Assembly (NCBI RefSeq): GCF_004152865.1
Contig: NZ_SEOO01000007.1
Span: forward strand, 80,894-144,893
Length of the DNA: 64,000 nt
Direction of reading: 5' to 3'
Source: Sphingobium cupriresistens
Lineage (GTDB): Bacteria > Pseudomonadota > Alphaproteobacteria > Sphingomonadales > Sphingomonadaceae
Program-made: the position numbers and the translations under genes
Shown: positions 27,790 to 36,223 of the stretch, in pieces
Layout: every line of letters starts with the position of its first letter
How positions within the stretch are numbered: position 1 is the first letter of the stretch
Notes under the pieces: generated by a model
What the model was told of the DNA's origin: nothing
Seen by the model: only the letters and a program-made list of their open reading frames with translations
Databases searched by the model: none

Positions 27790-28572
27790 TCAAAGCTGGA
27801 AATTCTCGCCCAGATAGAGGCGGCGGACGTCGGCATTGGCGACCAGTTCGGTGGGATTGCCCGCGAACAACACCTGGCCGTCATAGATGATGCAGGCGCG
27901 ATCGACGATTTCCAGCGTCTCGCGCACATTATGGTCGGTGATGAGGACGCCGATGCCGCGGGTCTTCAAATCCTTCACCAGATCGCGAATGTCGGCGATG
28001 GAGAGCGGATCGATGCCCGCGAACGGCTCGTCCAGCAGCACGATCGACGGGTTGGCCGCCAGCGCGCGGGCGATTTCGCAGCGGCGGCGTTCGCCGCCCG
28101 ACAGCGCCATCGCGGCCGAATCGCGGAGGCGCACAAGGCCGAACTCGCTGAGCAACTGCTCCAGCCGGGCGGCGCGGGCGGCCTTGTCCGGCTCGGCCTG
28201 CTCCAGCACCGCACTGATATTCTGCGCGACGGTCATGCCCCGGAAGATCGACGTTTCCTGCGGCAGATAGCCCAGCCCCAGGATGGCGCGGCGATACATG
28301 GGCAGGTTGGTGATGTCCTGCCCGTCCAGCACGATGCGGCCATGATCGGGACGGACCAGGCCCATGACCGAATAGAAGCAGGTCGTCTTGCCCGCGCCGT
28401 TGGGGCCGAGCAGGCCGACGACCTCCCCCTTGCCCACGGTCAGCGATACGTCGGACAGGACGACGCGCTTGTCATAGCTTTTGGCGATCGAAATGACTGA
28501 CAGGCCGTCGCTCACTTCCTGCGGGATTTGCGGGCGTTGCGCCGTCCGTTCCGGGGTCATCACGTCGTCCAT
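27790..28572 (-). CDS. lptB: LPS export ABC transporter ATP-binding protein LptB
   Basis: A 260-residue ATPase that powers extraction of lipopolysaccharide from the inner membrane with LptFG and LptC. It has Walker A GPNGAGKTT, the Q loop LPQETSIFRGMT, the signature LSGGERRR, Walker B IVLLDEPFAGIDP and switch His in LITDHNVRETL, all as in LptB. The start at 28572 has AAGGAT nine bases upstream; a short N-terminal extension of about 25 residues precedes the core. It is followed by rpoN, the usual order. The usual upstream lptC and lptA are missing here; a TPR-sulfotransferase gene precedes it. Confidence 0.95.
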   Translation of the reverse strand: MDDVMTPERTAQRPQIPQEVSDGLSVISIAKSYDKRVVLSDVSLTVGKGEVVGLLGPNGAGKTTCFYSVMGLVRPDHGRIVLDGQDITNLPMYRRAILGLGYLPQETSIFRGMTVAQNISAVLEQAEPDKAARAARLEQLLSEFGLVRLRDSAAMALSGGERRRCEIARALAANPSIVLLDEPFAGIDPLSIADIRDLVKDLKTRGIGVLITDHNVRETLEIVDRACIIYDGQVLFAGNPTELVANADVRRLYLGENFQL

Positions 28573-28712
28573 GCGTCTATCCTTGCAGCCGTTTGACTAA
28601 GCACCCCTTGAATTTCGGAACGCATAAGGCGGTTGGCAAGCTTTGTGCATGGGATTGCCGCCGGGGCAAGGGGAAAATGCGCTGATGCGCGCCGGCCGGA
28701 CGGCGGGCGGGG

Positions 28713-30518
28713 TCAGCGATCCCAGTCGAGCAGGGCCGGTCCCAATGCCTGTTCCAACGGCCCCAGCCAGGGGGTGAAGCGTTTCCAATGGTCGATCCCG
28801 TCGGTGAAGATCGGCTGGCGCACCTGTTCGCTGCTGGCGGTCCGCACCGCGCGCTTGTTGATCCAGAAGGCGAGGCAGGCGTCTTCGAACGGCAGGTTCA
28901 GGTGGGCGAGCAGGCGCGCGACCTCGCCGGGGGTGTCGGCGACCATCTGTTCGTAGAGGACGCGGTGGACTCGGCCGGGCGCGGCGGCATCGAACGCGGC
29001 CATCAGGGCGACATAGTCGCGATAATAGAGGCCAATGTCGGTCAGGTCGTAGCTAAACGCCTGGCCTCGGGCGAAATGCTGTTTCCAGCCTGAAAAGCCG
29101 CAGGCCATGGGATGTCGGCGTGCGTCGATGATACGGGCGTTGGGCAGGATTAGCCGGATCAGGCCGACATGCTGCCAATTATTGGGCATCTTGTCGATGA
29201 AGTGCGGCCGGTCGGTCTGGCGATGGACGCGGGTGCGGTCGATATATTCCTCGCCTAGTCGGAGCCGGTCGGCGGGAGTGAGGGAGGCGATCATCGCGGC
29301 GAAATCGGGAAATTCGCCATCGTCCACGCGCGACTGGAGGCGGCTGGCGATCATCATCATCTCCGGCAGCTCCATCGTGCCTTCGATCCTGCTGTGGCTG
29401 GACAGGATCTGTTCGACCAGCGTCGATCCCGCGCGCGGCAGGCCGACGATGAAGATCGGGTCGGACGTCGCGCAGCCGCCTGCGCCCCGGTCGGCGAGGA
29501 AGACGCTGGTGAAGCAGGCGCGCGCGGCGGCGACCTCGGCGGAAAATTCGGTCGCGTCGTGGCGGATCATCGTGCGGCGCAGGCGATTGCCCTGGTCATA
29601 ATGGCCAAAGGCGGCTTCGTCCTCGCCTGCATCCTCCAGCGCCTTGCCCAGCGAGAAATGGAGGTGGAAGACATCCTCCTGCCGGGTCGCGGCGTCGGGC
29701 GCGAGGGTAGCGAGCGCGTTAGTCATCGTGGCGATGTCGGCCGCATCCAGCTTCACCGTCTTGAGGTTGGCGAGGCTCCACCAGGCTTCGCCCATGGTCG
29801 GTTGATGCGCCACCGCCTGACGATAGGCGTGGACGGCGTCATCCTGCCGTCCCAGTGTCTTGAGCGCATGGCCCAGATTCTGCCAGACCTGGGGCTGGTC
29901 GGGTTTGAGCGCGAGCAGGCGTTCGTAGATCGCCCGCGCGCCATCCTGATCGCCCAGTCGCACCAGCACGGAAGCGCGGAGGAGGTCGTAGCCGGGATGC
30001 TTCATCGGCGAGGCGGCGAGGATATCGGCATGGTCCAGCGCCTCGGTCAGCCGGTTATTCTGGAGCAGCAGGCGGATCAGGAAGTCGCGCGCCAGGTCGA
30101 AGCCGGGGGCGAGGGCGACGGCGCGGTCGACCAGCGCCAGCGCCGCGCTCATGTCGCCGCGCCGCCACTGGATTTCGCCAGCCATGCGGATGGCGGGCGG
30201 ATCGTCGCGCGCCGCCAGCCGGGCTTCTGCGGCGTCGAGATCGCCGTCATGCATCGCCATGGCGGCTTCGAGCAGGGTGCGGTCGCGGGAAGAAGCGTGG
30301 ACGCCCGACAGGTCGGCGCGCCAGGCGTCCTGGTCTTGGCCTGCCTTGCGCAACTGCGCGGCGAGCAGGAACCAGCCGGCGGCCAGGGCGGTCTGCTGCC
30401 GCAACAGGCTTTGCAGAAGGGCGATGGCTCTGGCGGTATCGCCGGCCGCGATGGCGGCCTGCGCCGACGCCCATGGCGAAAGGGACGGGCGGGCGGCGGC
30501 GGTCGAAACAGGGTTCAT
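28713..30518 (-). CDS. TPR-repeat sulfotransferase-family protein
   Basis: A 601-residue protein with an N-terminal tetratricopeptide solenoid (about residues 5-290) and a C-terminal sulfotransferase domain. The PAPS 5'-phosphosulfate loop is PIFIVGLPRAGSTLVEQILSSHSRIEG, and later DARRHPMACGFSGWKQHFA holds the 3'-phosphate-type site. The ATG at 30518 has AGGA six bases upstream; the longer frame is rejected. Acceptor unknown. It is divergent from a TonB receptor gene, a pairing that from general knowledge recurs in sphingomonads. It precedes lptB by 140 bases but need not be in one transcript. Confidence 0.88.
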   Translation of the reverse strand: MNPVSTAAARPSLSPWASAQAAIAAGDTARAIALLQSLLRQQTALAAGWFLLAAQLRKAGQDQDAWRADLSGVHASSRDRTLLEAAMAMHDGDLDAAEARLAARDDPPAIRMAGEIQWRRGDMSAALALVDRAVALAPGFDLARDFLIRLLLQNNRLTEALDHADILAASPMKHPGYDLLRASVLVRLGDQDGARAIYERLLALKPDQPQVWQNLGHALKTLGRQDDAVHAYRQAVAHQPTMGEAWWSLANLKTVKLDAADIATMTNALATLAPDAATRQEDVFHLHFSLGKALEDAGEDEAAFGHYDQGNRLRRTMIRHDATEFSAEVAAARACFTSVFLADRGAGGCATSDPIFIVGLPRAGSTLVEQILSSHSRIEGTMELPEMMMIASRLQSRVDDGEFPDFAAMIASLTPADRLRLGEEYIDRTRVHRQTDRPHFIDKMPNNWQHVGLIRLILPNARIIDARRHPMACGFSGWKQHFARGQAFSYDLTDIGLYYRDYVALMAAFDAAAPGRVHRVLYEQMVADTPGEVARLLAHLNLPFEDACLAFWINKRAVRTASSEQVRQPIFTDGIDHWKRFTPWLGPLEQALGPALLDWDR

Positions 30519-30885
30519 CGTCTGTCCTATTTCCTTTCTGCCTTGCAGCATGAACGGGATTGTGCGGCGGCGCAACAATCTATGAAAGCGACTGCAACTA
30601 AGCTGTTGACTCCTGCTTTCGTTGCCGCATTATCAAAGCTGGACAAGCGTCATGGAATGGCGAAAGTCCAAGGGGTAGTCATATCATTACGGATGGCGCG
30701 CGGAGGCGCGGCTGGTCTGGGAACCACCCGGTTTCCGGTCGCGGAGGCCTGTGCCTTTGCGAAGGCCAGAATGAAATCATGCCCGTCAGGGCAGGATGCA
30801 GTGCGTCATAAACACGCGGGCAAAATCGCGGGACGGGGAGAGTGAGGCGGAAGGCGCGGTTTATTCAAGGGGGAGTCAAAACAAG
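30519..30885. other. 367-bp divergent promoter region (TPR-sulfotransferase / TonB receptor)
   Basis: No gene is supported here. It holds a candidate promoter for the receptor at 30606-30634 and the receptor ribosome site GGGGGAG near 30870. No clear operator palindrome was seen, and it lacks the 15-bp element of the arabinan locus. Confidence 0.6.
30606..30634 (+). promoter_or_regulatory. Candidate sigma-70 promoter for the TonB receptor at 30886
   Basis: TTGACT at 30606 and ATTATC at 30629 are separated by 17 bases. This is a good -35 with a weaker -10, about 250 bases before the start codon. Confidence 0.35.
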
Positions 30886-33618
30886 ATGAAAGTCCCGTCG
30901 CGTCGCCGGTCGCAGTTGATGAAGATTTTGGGGGTGACCACCATATTGGCCGGGCTGTCCGCGCCGGCCGTCACCTTTGCCGCCGAAGCGGCCGAGCAGG
31001 TCGCCGCCGATCCGGCTGCGGTCGCCGCTGCCGATGATGCCGGGGGCGGCCTCACCGAAATCGTCGTCACGGCGACGCGCAGCGCCCAGTCGATCCAGAA
31101 GGTGCCGATCTCCATGCAGGCGCTGGGCGCCGAGACGCTGGCGCAGCGGCAGGTCAAGGGCCTCAGCGATTTCGCGGCGCTGCTGCCATCCGTGTCGTTC
31201 GAAGGGATCGGACCGGGCCGCAACACCGCCTTCTTCCGCGGCATCGTGCCGGCGGGCGGCGCCTATGCCTCTGTCGGCTATTATCTGGACGACATTCCGA
31301 TCACCGGCACCGAAGTTCCCGATATCCATGCCTATGACATGGAGCGGGTCGAGGCGCTGGCCGGACCGCAGGGCACGCTTTATGGCGCGGGATCGCTGGC
31401 GGGTACGATCCGCCTGATCACCAACAAGCCCAATCTCGACAAGTTCGAATTCGGTTATGACGTCGAAGCCAATAAATATGGCAAGGGCGATTTCGGCGGC
31501 CAGATCGAATCCTACATCAACATTCCGCAGGGCGACACTATGGCGCTGCGTGTGATGGGCTATTATCGGCGCGATGGCGGCTATATCGACAACACGCCCA
31601 ACAACGGCCTGCTCAACAATGGCAGCCCGGCCATCTATACGCTGGGCGACAATAATCCGAACACCAATTTCGCGCTCGACAATAGCGACATCGCGAAGGA
31701 CGATTATAACACGATCAAGGAATTTGGCGGCCGTATCCAGATATTGTGGCAGCCGGCCGACGGTTGGGAGATCACGCCGCAATTCACCGGCCAGCGCCAG
31801 GTGTCCAAGGGCTATTTCGGCTATGATCCGCGCGTCGGCGACCTGGAAGTCCATGACTATGACCAGACCAAGAATGACGACCGATGGTATCAGGCGGCGC
31901 TGAGCATCCATGGCCATATCGGCGACTGGGACGTCGTGTCGGCCACCGGTTTCTTCAAGCGCCGGACCAAGACGCTCAACGACTATACCTATTATACCGT
32001 CACCTATGACGGTTTCGGCGCGGGCTATGAAAGCTATCTGCAATTTTTCGACAATTGCACCGGATCGGGCGCATCGCAGCAATGTTCGCTGATCGATCCG
32101 ACCCAATATTATCACGCCGACACCCACCGCAACAAATTCACCCAGGAATTGCGCATCTCCACGCCCAAAGACTGGCCGTTCGACGTCACGGTTGGCGGAT
32201 TCTATCAGCGGCAGAAGAACGAAACGAACACCTATTACGCCATTCGCGGGCTGGACACGATCACCGGCTATACTGCGACCGGTGGCGGCGATGTGGCGGG
32301 CGGCCTGATCGGCGTGCCGGCGATGTATGGCATCGCCTATGACGAGGATGGCAATCCCTTTTTCGACACGAGTGATGTGATCAACCCCAACGGTAATCCG
32401 CTGGGCACGATGTTGCTAGGCACGCAGGCGGTGAAGGGCGACGGCTTCTATATCACCGAACAGAACCAACTTTATCATGACAAGGCGATCTTCGCGGAAG
32501 GCCATTATAACATCACGCCGACGCTGAAGCTGACCGGCGGCATCCGCTATTTCTGGACGGATTATGCGGTCAAGGGCTTTGCGGGTGTGGCCGGTTCCGC
32601 CGCCAATACGATTACGTCCATCTATATCCCGACAGGCGAAATGGGCTGCCCGACGCCTTTGCCGGCCGAACGCCTGCAATGCCTCAACACTAACTTCCGG
32701 GCGGCGGACCAGACCGGACGGTATAAAGAGGATGGCGAAACGCATAAGGTCGCGCTCGACTGGCAGTTCCAGCCCGACAAGATGGTCTATGCCAACTATT
32801 CGACCGGCTTTCGCCCCGGCGGTTTCAACCGGCCGCTGCGCATCCGCAATTTCGGCCCGGTCGATGTGGCGCCATTCAAGTCGGAAACGCTCACCAATTT
32901 CGAACTGGGCGTCAAGACGACCTGGAACAATATTTTCCGTTTCAATGCCGCCATCTATTATGAAAAGTGGAATAATATCCAATATGGCGTTGTCGTGTCC
33001 GGGGCGCAGGGCGCGGGCATGACGGGCAATGCGGGCAAGGCAGAGGTCAAGGGCATCGAATATGATGCGGACCTGAAACTGGGCAAGGTGACGATCTCGA
33101 CCTCCGGCGCCTATAATGATGGCAAGCTGAAGGGGAATTTCTGTAATTTTGCGCTGGACCGGACGACCTCGTCCATTTCCCAGCTGTCCAGTTGCACGCT
33201 GGGTGAGGATGTCCCTGAGTCCAGTCCGCCAACGCCGCAGGTCGCCGCGGCCAATGGCACCCGCCTGCCGCGCCAACCCAAGTTCAAGGGCACGTCGTCG
33301 ATCCGCTTCGACACATATATGGGCGATTACAGCGCCTATTTGCAGGGGGCGGCACTCTACCAGACCGGCGCGACGCAGGATCTGAACGTCGACAGCAATG
33401 CGCTGCTGGGCAATACCAAGGGTTTTGTCAGCTTCGACTTTTCCGGCGGGATCAAGAAGGACAATTGGAGCCTGACGCTGTTCCTGCAGAACGCCTTCGA
33501 CAAGCGCGGGCAGTTGACGCGCAACACCTTCTGTTCGATCGACTTCTGTTCGGGATCGTCGCGCACCTTCACGATCAAGCCGCAGTTTTTCGGTATCCGC
33601 TTCGGCCAGAAATACTGA
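30886..33618 (+). CDS. TonB-dependent outer membrane receptor
   Basis: A 910-residue receptor. The signal region is MKVPSRRRSQLMKILGVTTILAGLSAPAVTFA; the TonB box-like EIVVTATRSAQSIQKVPISM is followed by the plug (LSDFAALLPSVSFEGIGPG, RGIVPAGG) and a barrel that ends with an aromatic-rich KPQFFGIRFGQKY. The ATG at 30886 has GGGGGAG upstream. The SAQSIQKVP form is common in the large sphingomonad/Caulobacter receptor families that take up plant-derived or aromatic compounds, so the substrate is open. It is divergent from a TPR-sulfotransferase and followed by a terminator. Confidence 0.92.
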   Translation: MKVPSRRRSQLMKILGVTTILAGLSAPAVTFAAEAAEQVAADPAAVAAADDAGGGLTEIVVTATRSAQSIQKVPISMQALGAETLAQRQVKGLSDFAALLPSVSFEGIGPGRNTAFFRGIVPAGGAYASVGYYLDDIPITGTEVPDIHAYDMERVEALAGPQGTLYGAGSLAGTIRLITNKPNLDKFEFGYDVEANKYGKGDFGGQIESYINIPQGDTMALRVMGYYRRDGGYIDNTPNNGLLNNGSPAIYTLGDNNPNTNFALDNSDIAKDDYNTIKEFGGRIQILWQPADGWEITPQFTGQRQVSKGYFGYDPRVGDLEVHDYDQTKNDDRWYQAALSIHGHIGDWDVVSATGFFKRRTKTLNDYTYYTVTYDGFGAGYESYLQFFDNCTGSGASQQCSLIDPTQYYHADTHRNKFTQELRISTPKDWPFDVTVGGFYQRQKNETNTYYAIRGLDTITGYTATGGGDVAGGLIGVPAMYGIAYDEDGNPFFDTSDVINPNGNPLGTMLLGTQAVKGDGFYITEQNQLYHDKAIFAEGHYNITPTLKLTGGIRYFWTDYAVKGFAGVAGSAANTITSIYIPTGEMGCPTPLPAERLQCLNTNFRAADQTGRYKEDGETHKVALDWQFQPDKMVYANYSTGFRPGGFNRPLRIRNFGPVDVAPFKSETLTNFELGVKTTWNNIFRFNAAIYYEKWNNIQYGVVVSGAQGAGMTGNAGKAEVKGIEYDADLKLGKVTISTSGAYNDGKLKGNFCNFALDRTTSSISQLSSCTLGEDVPESSPPTPQVAAANGTRLPRQPKFKGTSSIRFDTYMGDYSAYLQGAALYQTGATQDLNVDSNALLGNTKGFVSFDFSGGIKKDNWSLTLFLQNAFDKRGQLTRNTFCSIDFCSGSSRTFTIKPQFFGIRFGQKY

Positions 33619-33643
33619 CGGCCTGACCTTATCGACCAACGAT

Positions 33644-33679
33644 GCGCCGCCGCCGAATCGCAGGATTCGGCGGCGGCGC
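33644..33679 (+). terminator. Strong hairpin after the TonB receptor gene
   Basis: A perfect 16-bp inverted repeat (GCGCCGCCGCCGAATC / GATTCGGCGGCGGCGC) with loop GCAG, 25 bases after the stop. The T run is short (TATTT). Confidence 0.75.
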
Positions 33680-33900
33680 TATTTGGGGAGGGCGATGAAC
33701 CGGGTATCGCATCGGGCCAGCAGAAGGCGCAAATCCGCATCGGGTTCATCCACAATTCATCGAAGTTTTTGGCGGAATAGCGTGCTTTTGCATATGGCTC
33801 CATTCAACCGGCCGGATGCACGCCCGGTCATAATCACGTTGCCGAAACGGTCCGGGGCGGCCTCCAACGATCGGGTCATGTTGACTATCAGGAGAATAAT

Positions 33901-34203
33901 ATGTCGCCCTCTTTGACGAAAATAGGGGCCCTGACCGCGGTTCTGGCAGGCTCGATGGGCCTGACGGGCTGCGCCACCAAAGGGTTTGTGCGCGAACAGG
34001 TCGCCACCGTGAACCAGCGCGTCGATGCGCTCGATGCGAAATTGCAGACGACAGACGGCACCGCGCAGCAGGCGCTGGCGGAAGCCCGGTCCGCATCGGG
34101 TCAGTCGCAGCAGAACAGCCAGCGGCTCGACCAGTTGAACGGCCGCGTCGATGGCGTCGAACAGCGGATGCAGGAAGCCCAGCGCAAGCGCGCGCGCAAC
34201 TGA
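33901..34203 (+). CDS. Small coiled-coil lipoprotein (Lpp/alanine-zipper type)
   Basis: A 100-residue predicted lipoprotein. The signal peptide ends in the lipobox LTGC, with Cys at residue 23, then a heptad-rich helix (VNQRVDALDAKLQ, RLDQLNGRVDGVEQRMQEAQRKR) that should form a coiled coil. This is the layout of outer-membrane lipoproteins such as Lpp and of short OmpA-associated lipoproteins. It may tether the envelope, and the next gene is an L,D-transpeptidase, the enzyme class that links Lpp to peptidoglycan; the link is inferred. The C-terminal RKRARN has Arg/Lys but no final Lys. Confidence 0.8.
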   Translation: MSPSLTKIGALTAVLAGSMGLTGCATKGFVREQVATVNQRVDALDAKLQTTDGTAQQALAEARSASGQSQQNSQRLDQLNGRVDGVEQRMQEAQRKRARN

Positions 34204-34248
34204 TAGGCTTCACAGATCAGGGGCGGCCTGGCCGTCCTGATCGCGATC

Positions 34249-34281
34249 GGGTCGGCGCTTCCCTTGGCGTCGGCCCTTTTT
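34249..34281 (+). terminator. Terminator after the lipoprotein gene
   Basis: A 10-bp stem (GGGTCGGCGC / GCGTCGGCCC with two G-U pairs), 8-base loop and TTTTT. It implies the following L,D-transpeptidase gene has partial read-through or its own promoter. Confidence 0.75.
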
Positions 34282-34306
34282 GCCGATCCCTCTTAGAGGT
34301 TATTGC

Positions 34307-35011
34307 ATGAATTTCACTATGCTGCTGGCGATCGCTGGCTTGGGGCTGGCGGTGACCGGACCGGTCGAGGCGGCGGGACCGGGCAAGGTCGCTGCCCAAG
34401 CGCCTGCGACCGACGCGCCGGTGATTCTGTCGGATGGCGCCACGCGCGTCGCTGAGTGGGTCGCCGCGGCGCAGGATAATCATGCGCTGCCCTATATCAT
34501 CATCGATAAGCCGGGCGCTGCCGCCTATCTGTTCGACGCGAAGGGCAAGATGCTGGCCCATGCGCCGGTCCTGATCGGCATCGCGCCGGGGGACGATGCG
34601 ACGCCGGGCATCGGAACCAAGAACCTGTCGGAGATCGGACCCGCGGAAAAGACGACGCCGGCAGGGCGTTTCCTGGCGAAATTCGGCGTGGCGGCGGGCA
34701 AGCAGCGGGTGTTGTGGGTGGATTATGCGACGTCGGTGGCGCTGCACACCATTCCGCCGGGCAATCTGAAGGACAAGCGCAAGGAACGGATGCTGTCCCC
34801 AGCGATCGACGATAACCGCATCACCTTCGGCTGCATCAACGTACCCAAAATCTTCTATAACCAGAGCGTCAGCCCGCGTTTTCGCAAGAAGGGCGGCTAT
34901 GTCTATATTCTGCCCGACAGCAAGCCGCTGGAAGACGTGTTCCCGCGGCTCAGGGTGCAGCCCTTCCTCAATGCGGCGGCGGGCAGCACCGATGCGGTTG
35001 CCGGGCAGTAA
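34307..35011 (+). CDS. L,D-transpeptidase family (YkuD) protein
   Basis: A 234-residue exported protein with a signal peptide (FTMLLAIAGLGLAVTGPVEA). The catalytic region reads SVALHTIPPG, then ITFGCINVPKIFYN; the Cys of FGCINV is the expected nucleophile and the His of ALHTI the upstream His of the YkuD motif. The classic SHGC is FGC here (Ser-His replaced by Thr-Phe). These enzymes form 3-3 crosslinks or attach lipoproteins to peptidoglycan in the periplasm. Its position after a coiled-coil lipoprotein suggests an envelope role. The ATG at 34307 has AGAGG upstream. Confidence 0.85.
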   Translation: MNFTMLLAIAGLGLAVTGPVEAAGPGKVAAQAPATDAPVILSDGATRVAEWVAAAQDNHALPYIIIDKPGAAAYLFDAKGKMLAHAPVLIGIAPGDDATPGIGTKNLSEIGPAEKTTPAGRFLAKFGVAAGKQRVLWVDYATSVALHTIPPGNLKDKRKERMLSPAIDDNRITFGCINVPKIFYNQSVSPRFRKKGGYVYILPDSKPLEDVFPRLRVQPFLNAAAGSTDAVAGQ

Positions 35012-35016
35012 GAGGC

Positions 35017-35123
35017 CTAGAGCGGTTTGCGATCCGACTGCATCGGATCAACCGCTCCAGATCATTGGTTTTACGCGATTTCCGAGTCATCAGATGATTC
35101 CATCTGATTAGAAATCGCTCTAG
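35017..35123. repeat. 107-bp palindromic intergenic element with inverted CTAGAGCG ends
   Basis: It is bounded by CTAGAGCG (35017-35024) and CGCTCTAG (35116-35123), and contains internal GCGGTTtGCGATCC-type and CAGATGATTCCATCTG dyads. Elements of this sort recur between genes of sphingomonads as far as I know. The right end provides the stop codon of the cytochrome c gene. Confidence 0.7.
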
Positions 35124-35650
35124 CCTTTTTCGCCCGGATAGAGCAGCCGCAGCGAGGCGGGCGCCTTGCACAGGCGGATCGCAGCGTCGACATGGCGGGC
35201 GCGTTCGGCCTTGAGCGCGGTGGTGGACAGGGGATGCAGCCGTTCGCGCGCGACTTCGTCGGCCGTGAAGGGCGCGGCGCCCGGTGGCGCGCTGGCGCCG
35301 CCCAAGCCGAAGACGACGAAATTCATCATGTCGGCGAGTTGCTGATTATCCTTGATCCGGCTGTGCGCGACATTGGGCAGGCGGATGAGATAGGCGCGGG
35401 CGGCGGGCGTGCAGAGGAACCAGCCGACCCGGCCGCGGAGTTCAGGCAGCCGCGCGGGCGCGGCGCTGCCCGCGACGCCATGACAGCCGGCGCATTGTTC
35501 GACATAGTCGGCGCGCGCCATCGCCGGATCGGCGATGGCGGCAGGGAGCAGGCCCATCGGCGGCAGCGCCGCGCGCAGGCCCGCCGTGCCGCCCAGCAGG
35601 AGCAGGGCGGCAAGGATCAGTGGCTTTAGTCGTCCGTCGCGCAAGGCCAT
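35120..35650 (-). CDS. Monoheme c-type cytochrome, last gene of the amine dehydrogenase operon
   Basis: A 176-residue protein with a signal/anchor (PLILAALLLLGGTAGLRA) and one heme c site, CAGCH (residues 53-57), preceded by YVEQ. The Met ligand is probably in LADMMNF. It starts at 35650, five bases after the light-chain stop, so it is part of the operon. The A. faecalis aau cluster also has a small monoheme cytochrome directly after aauA, as I recall. It is a plausible electron acceptor or donor partner. It is too short and has only one heme motif, so it cannot be MauG. Its stop codon lies inside a repeat. Confidence 0.85.
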   Translation of the reverse strand: MALRDGRLKPLILAALLLLGGTAGLRAALPPMGLLPAAIADPAMARADYVEQCAGCHGVAGSAAPARLPELRGRVGWFLCTPAARAYLIRLPNVAHSRIKDNQQLADMMNFVVFGLGGASAPPGAAPFTADEVARERLHPLSTTALKAERARHVDAAIRLCKAPASLRLLYPGEKG

Positions 35651-35655
35651 TATGC

Positions 35656-36201
35656 CTAGCTTGCCGCGCCCACCAGAACCGCGGTGGAGCAATGATAGTC
35701 CATGCTGCTGGTGCCAAAGCACCAGATCACGTCATTGTTGAGCTGCGGCACGTACAATTGCGTTTCGCGGTCGGTATTGTCGCACCCGCACTGGCCGCAG
35801 GCCGGCTTGCCGCAACAGTCGCGATAGGCGATCAGATAGGCCTTGCCGTCGTCCGGGTTGATGCAGGTGCCGACCCAGGAAACGGGCGAAGGCTCCGCGC
35901 CCGGCGGGCAGCTATGGATGCCGCCGCCGCAGCAGGTGCAGAGCGCGCCGTCGATCGCGCAATAGCGCCAATAGTCGCATTTGCTATCGTCCTTCGTCTG
36001 CGCGGTACGGGCGAAGAAGGTCTTGGTTTCGGGCGAGCGGTCGGGCTTGGCGGCCTCCGCGCGGCTGACCGGCAGCAGCGGGAAGACGGGGGCGGCGACC
36101 AGCGCTGCGCCCAGGCGCGAGAGCATCGAGCGGCGCGAACTGGCCCCGGCGAATTTGCGCAGCAATTTTTCGCCCATGCTGTCGGCGTTGAATTTTTTCA
36201 T
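35656..36201 (-). CDS. aauA: TTQ amine dehydrogenase light chain (AauA/MauA)
   Basis: A 181-residue precursor of the small subunit carrying tryptophan tryptophylquinone. A long twin-arginine-like leader (SSRRSMLSRLG) precedes the mature part, which is rich in Cys for the many disulfides. The cofactor tryptophans are Trp109 (SPVSWVGTC) and Trp160 (NNDVIWCFG), 51 apart as in methylamine dehydrogenase, and the conserved acids are Asp84 (CAIDG) and Asp128 (AYRDCC). The numbering equals that of aromatic amine dehydrogenase of Alcaligenes faecalis as I recall it. Position 172, Thr there, is Ser here. It oxidises primary amines to aldehydes in the periplasm with the heavy chain. Confidence 0.93.
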   Translation of the reverse strand: MKKFNADSMGEKLLRKFAGASSRRSMLSRLGAALVAAPVFPLLPVSRAEAAKPDRSPETKTFFARTAQTKDDSKCDYWRYCAIDGALCTCCGGGIHSCPPGAEPSPVSWVGTCINPDDGKAYLIAYRDCCGKPACGQCGCDNTDRETQLYVPQLNNDVIWCFGTSSMDYHCSTAVLVGAAS

Positions 36202-36223
36202 GACCTTGCCCCCATTTCTGCCG

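Noticed and set aside
28788..30845. Long plus-strand frames opposite the TPR-sulfotransferase gene
   Set aside because: Shadows of the minus-strand gene, with arginine- and glycine-rich translations and no domains.
35120..35650. Cytochrome c gene considered as MauG
   Set aside because: MauG has two heme c sites and about 350-400 residues; this protein has one CXXCH and 176 residues.
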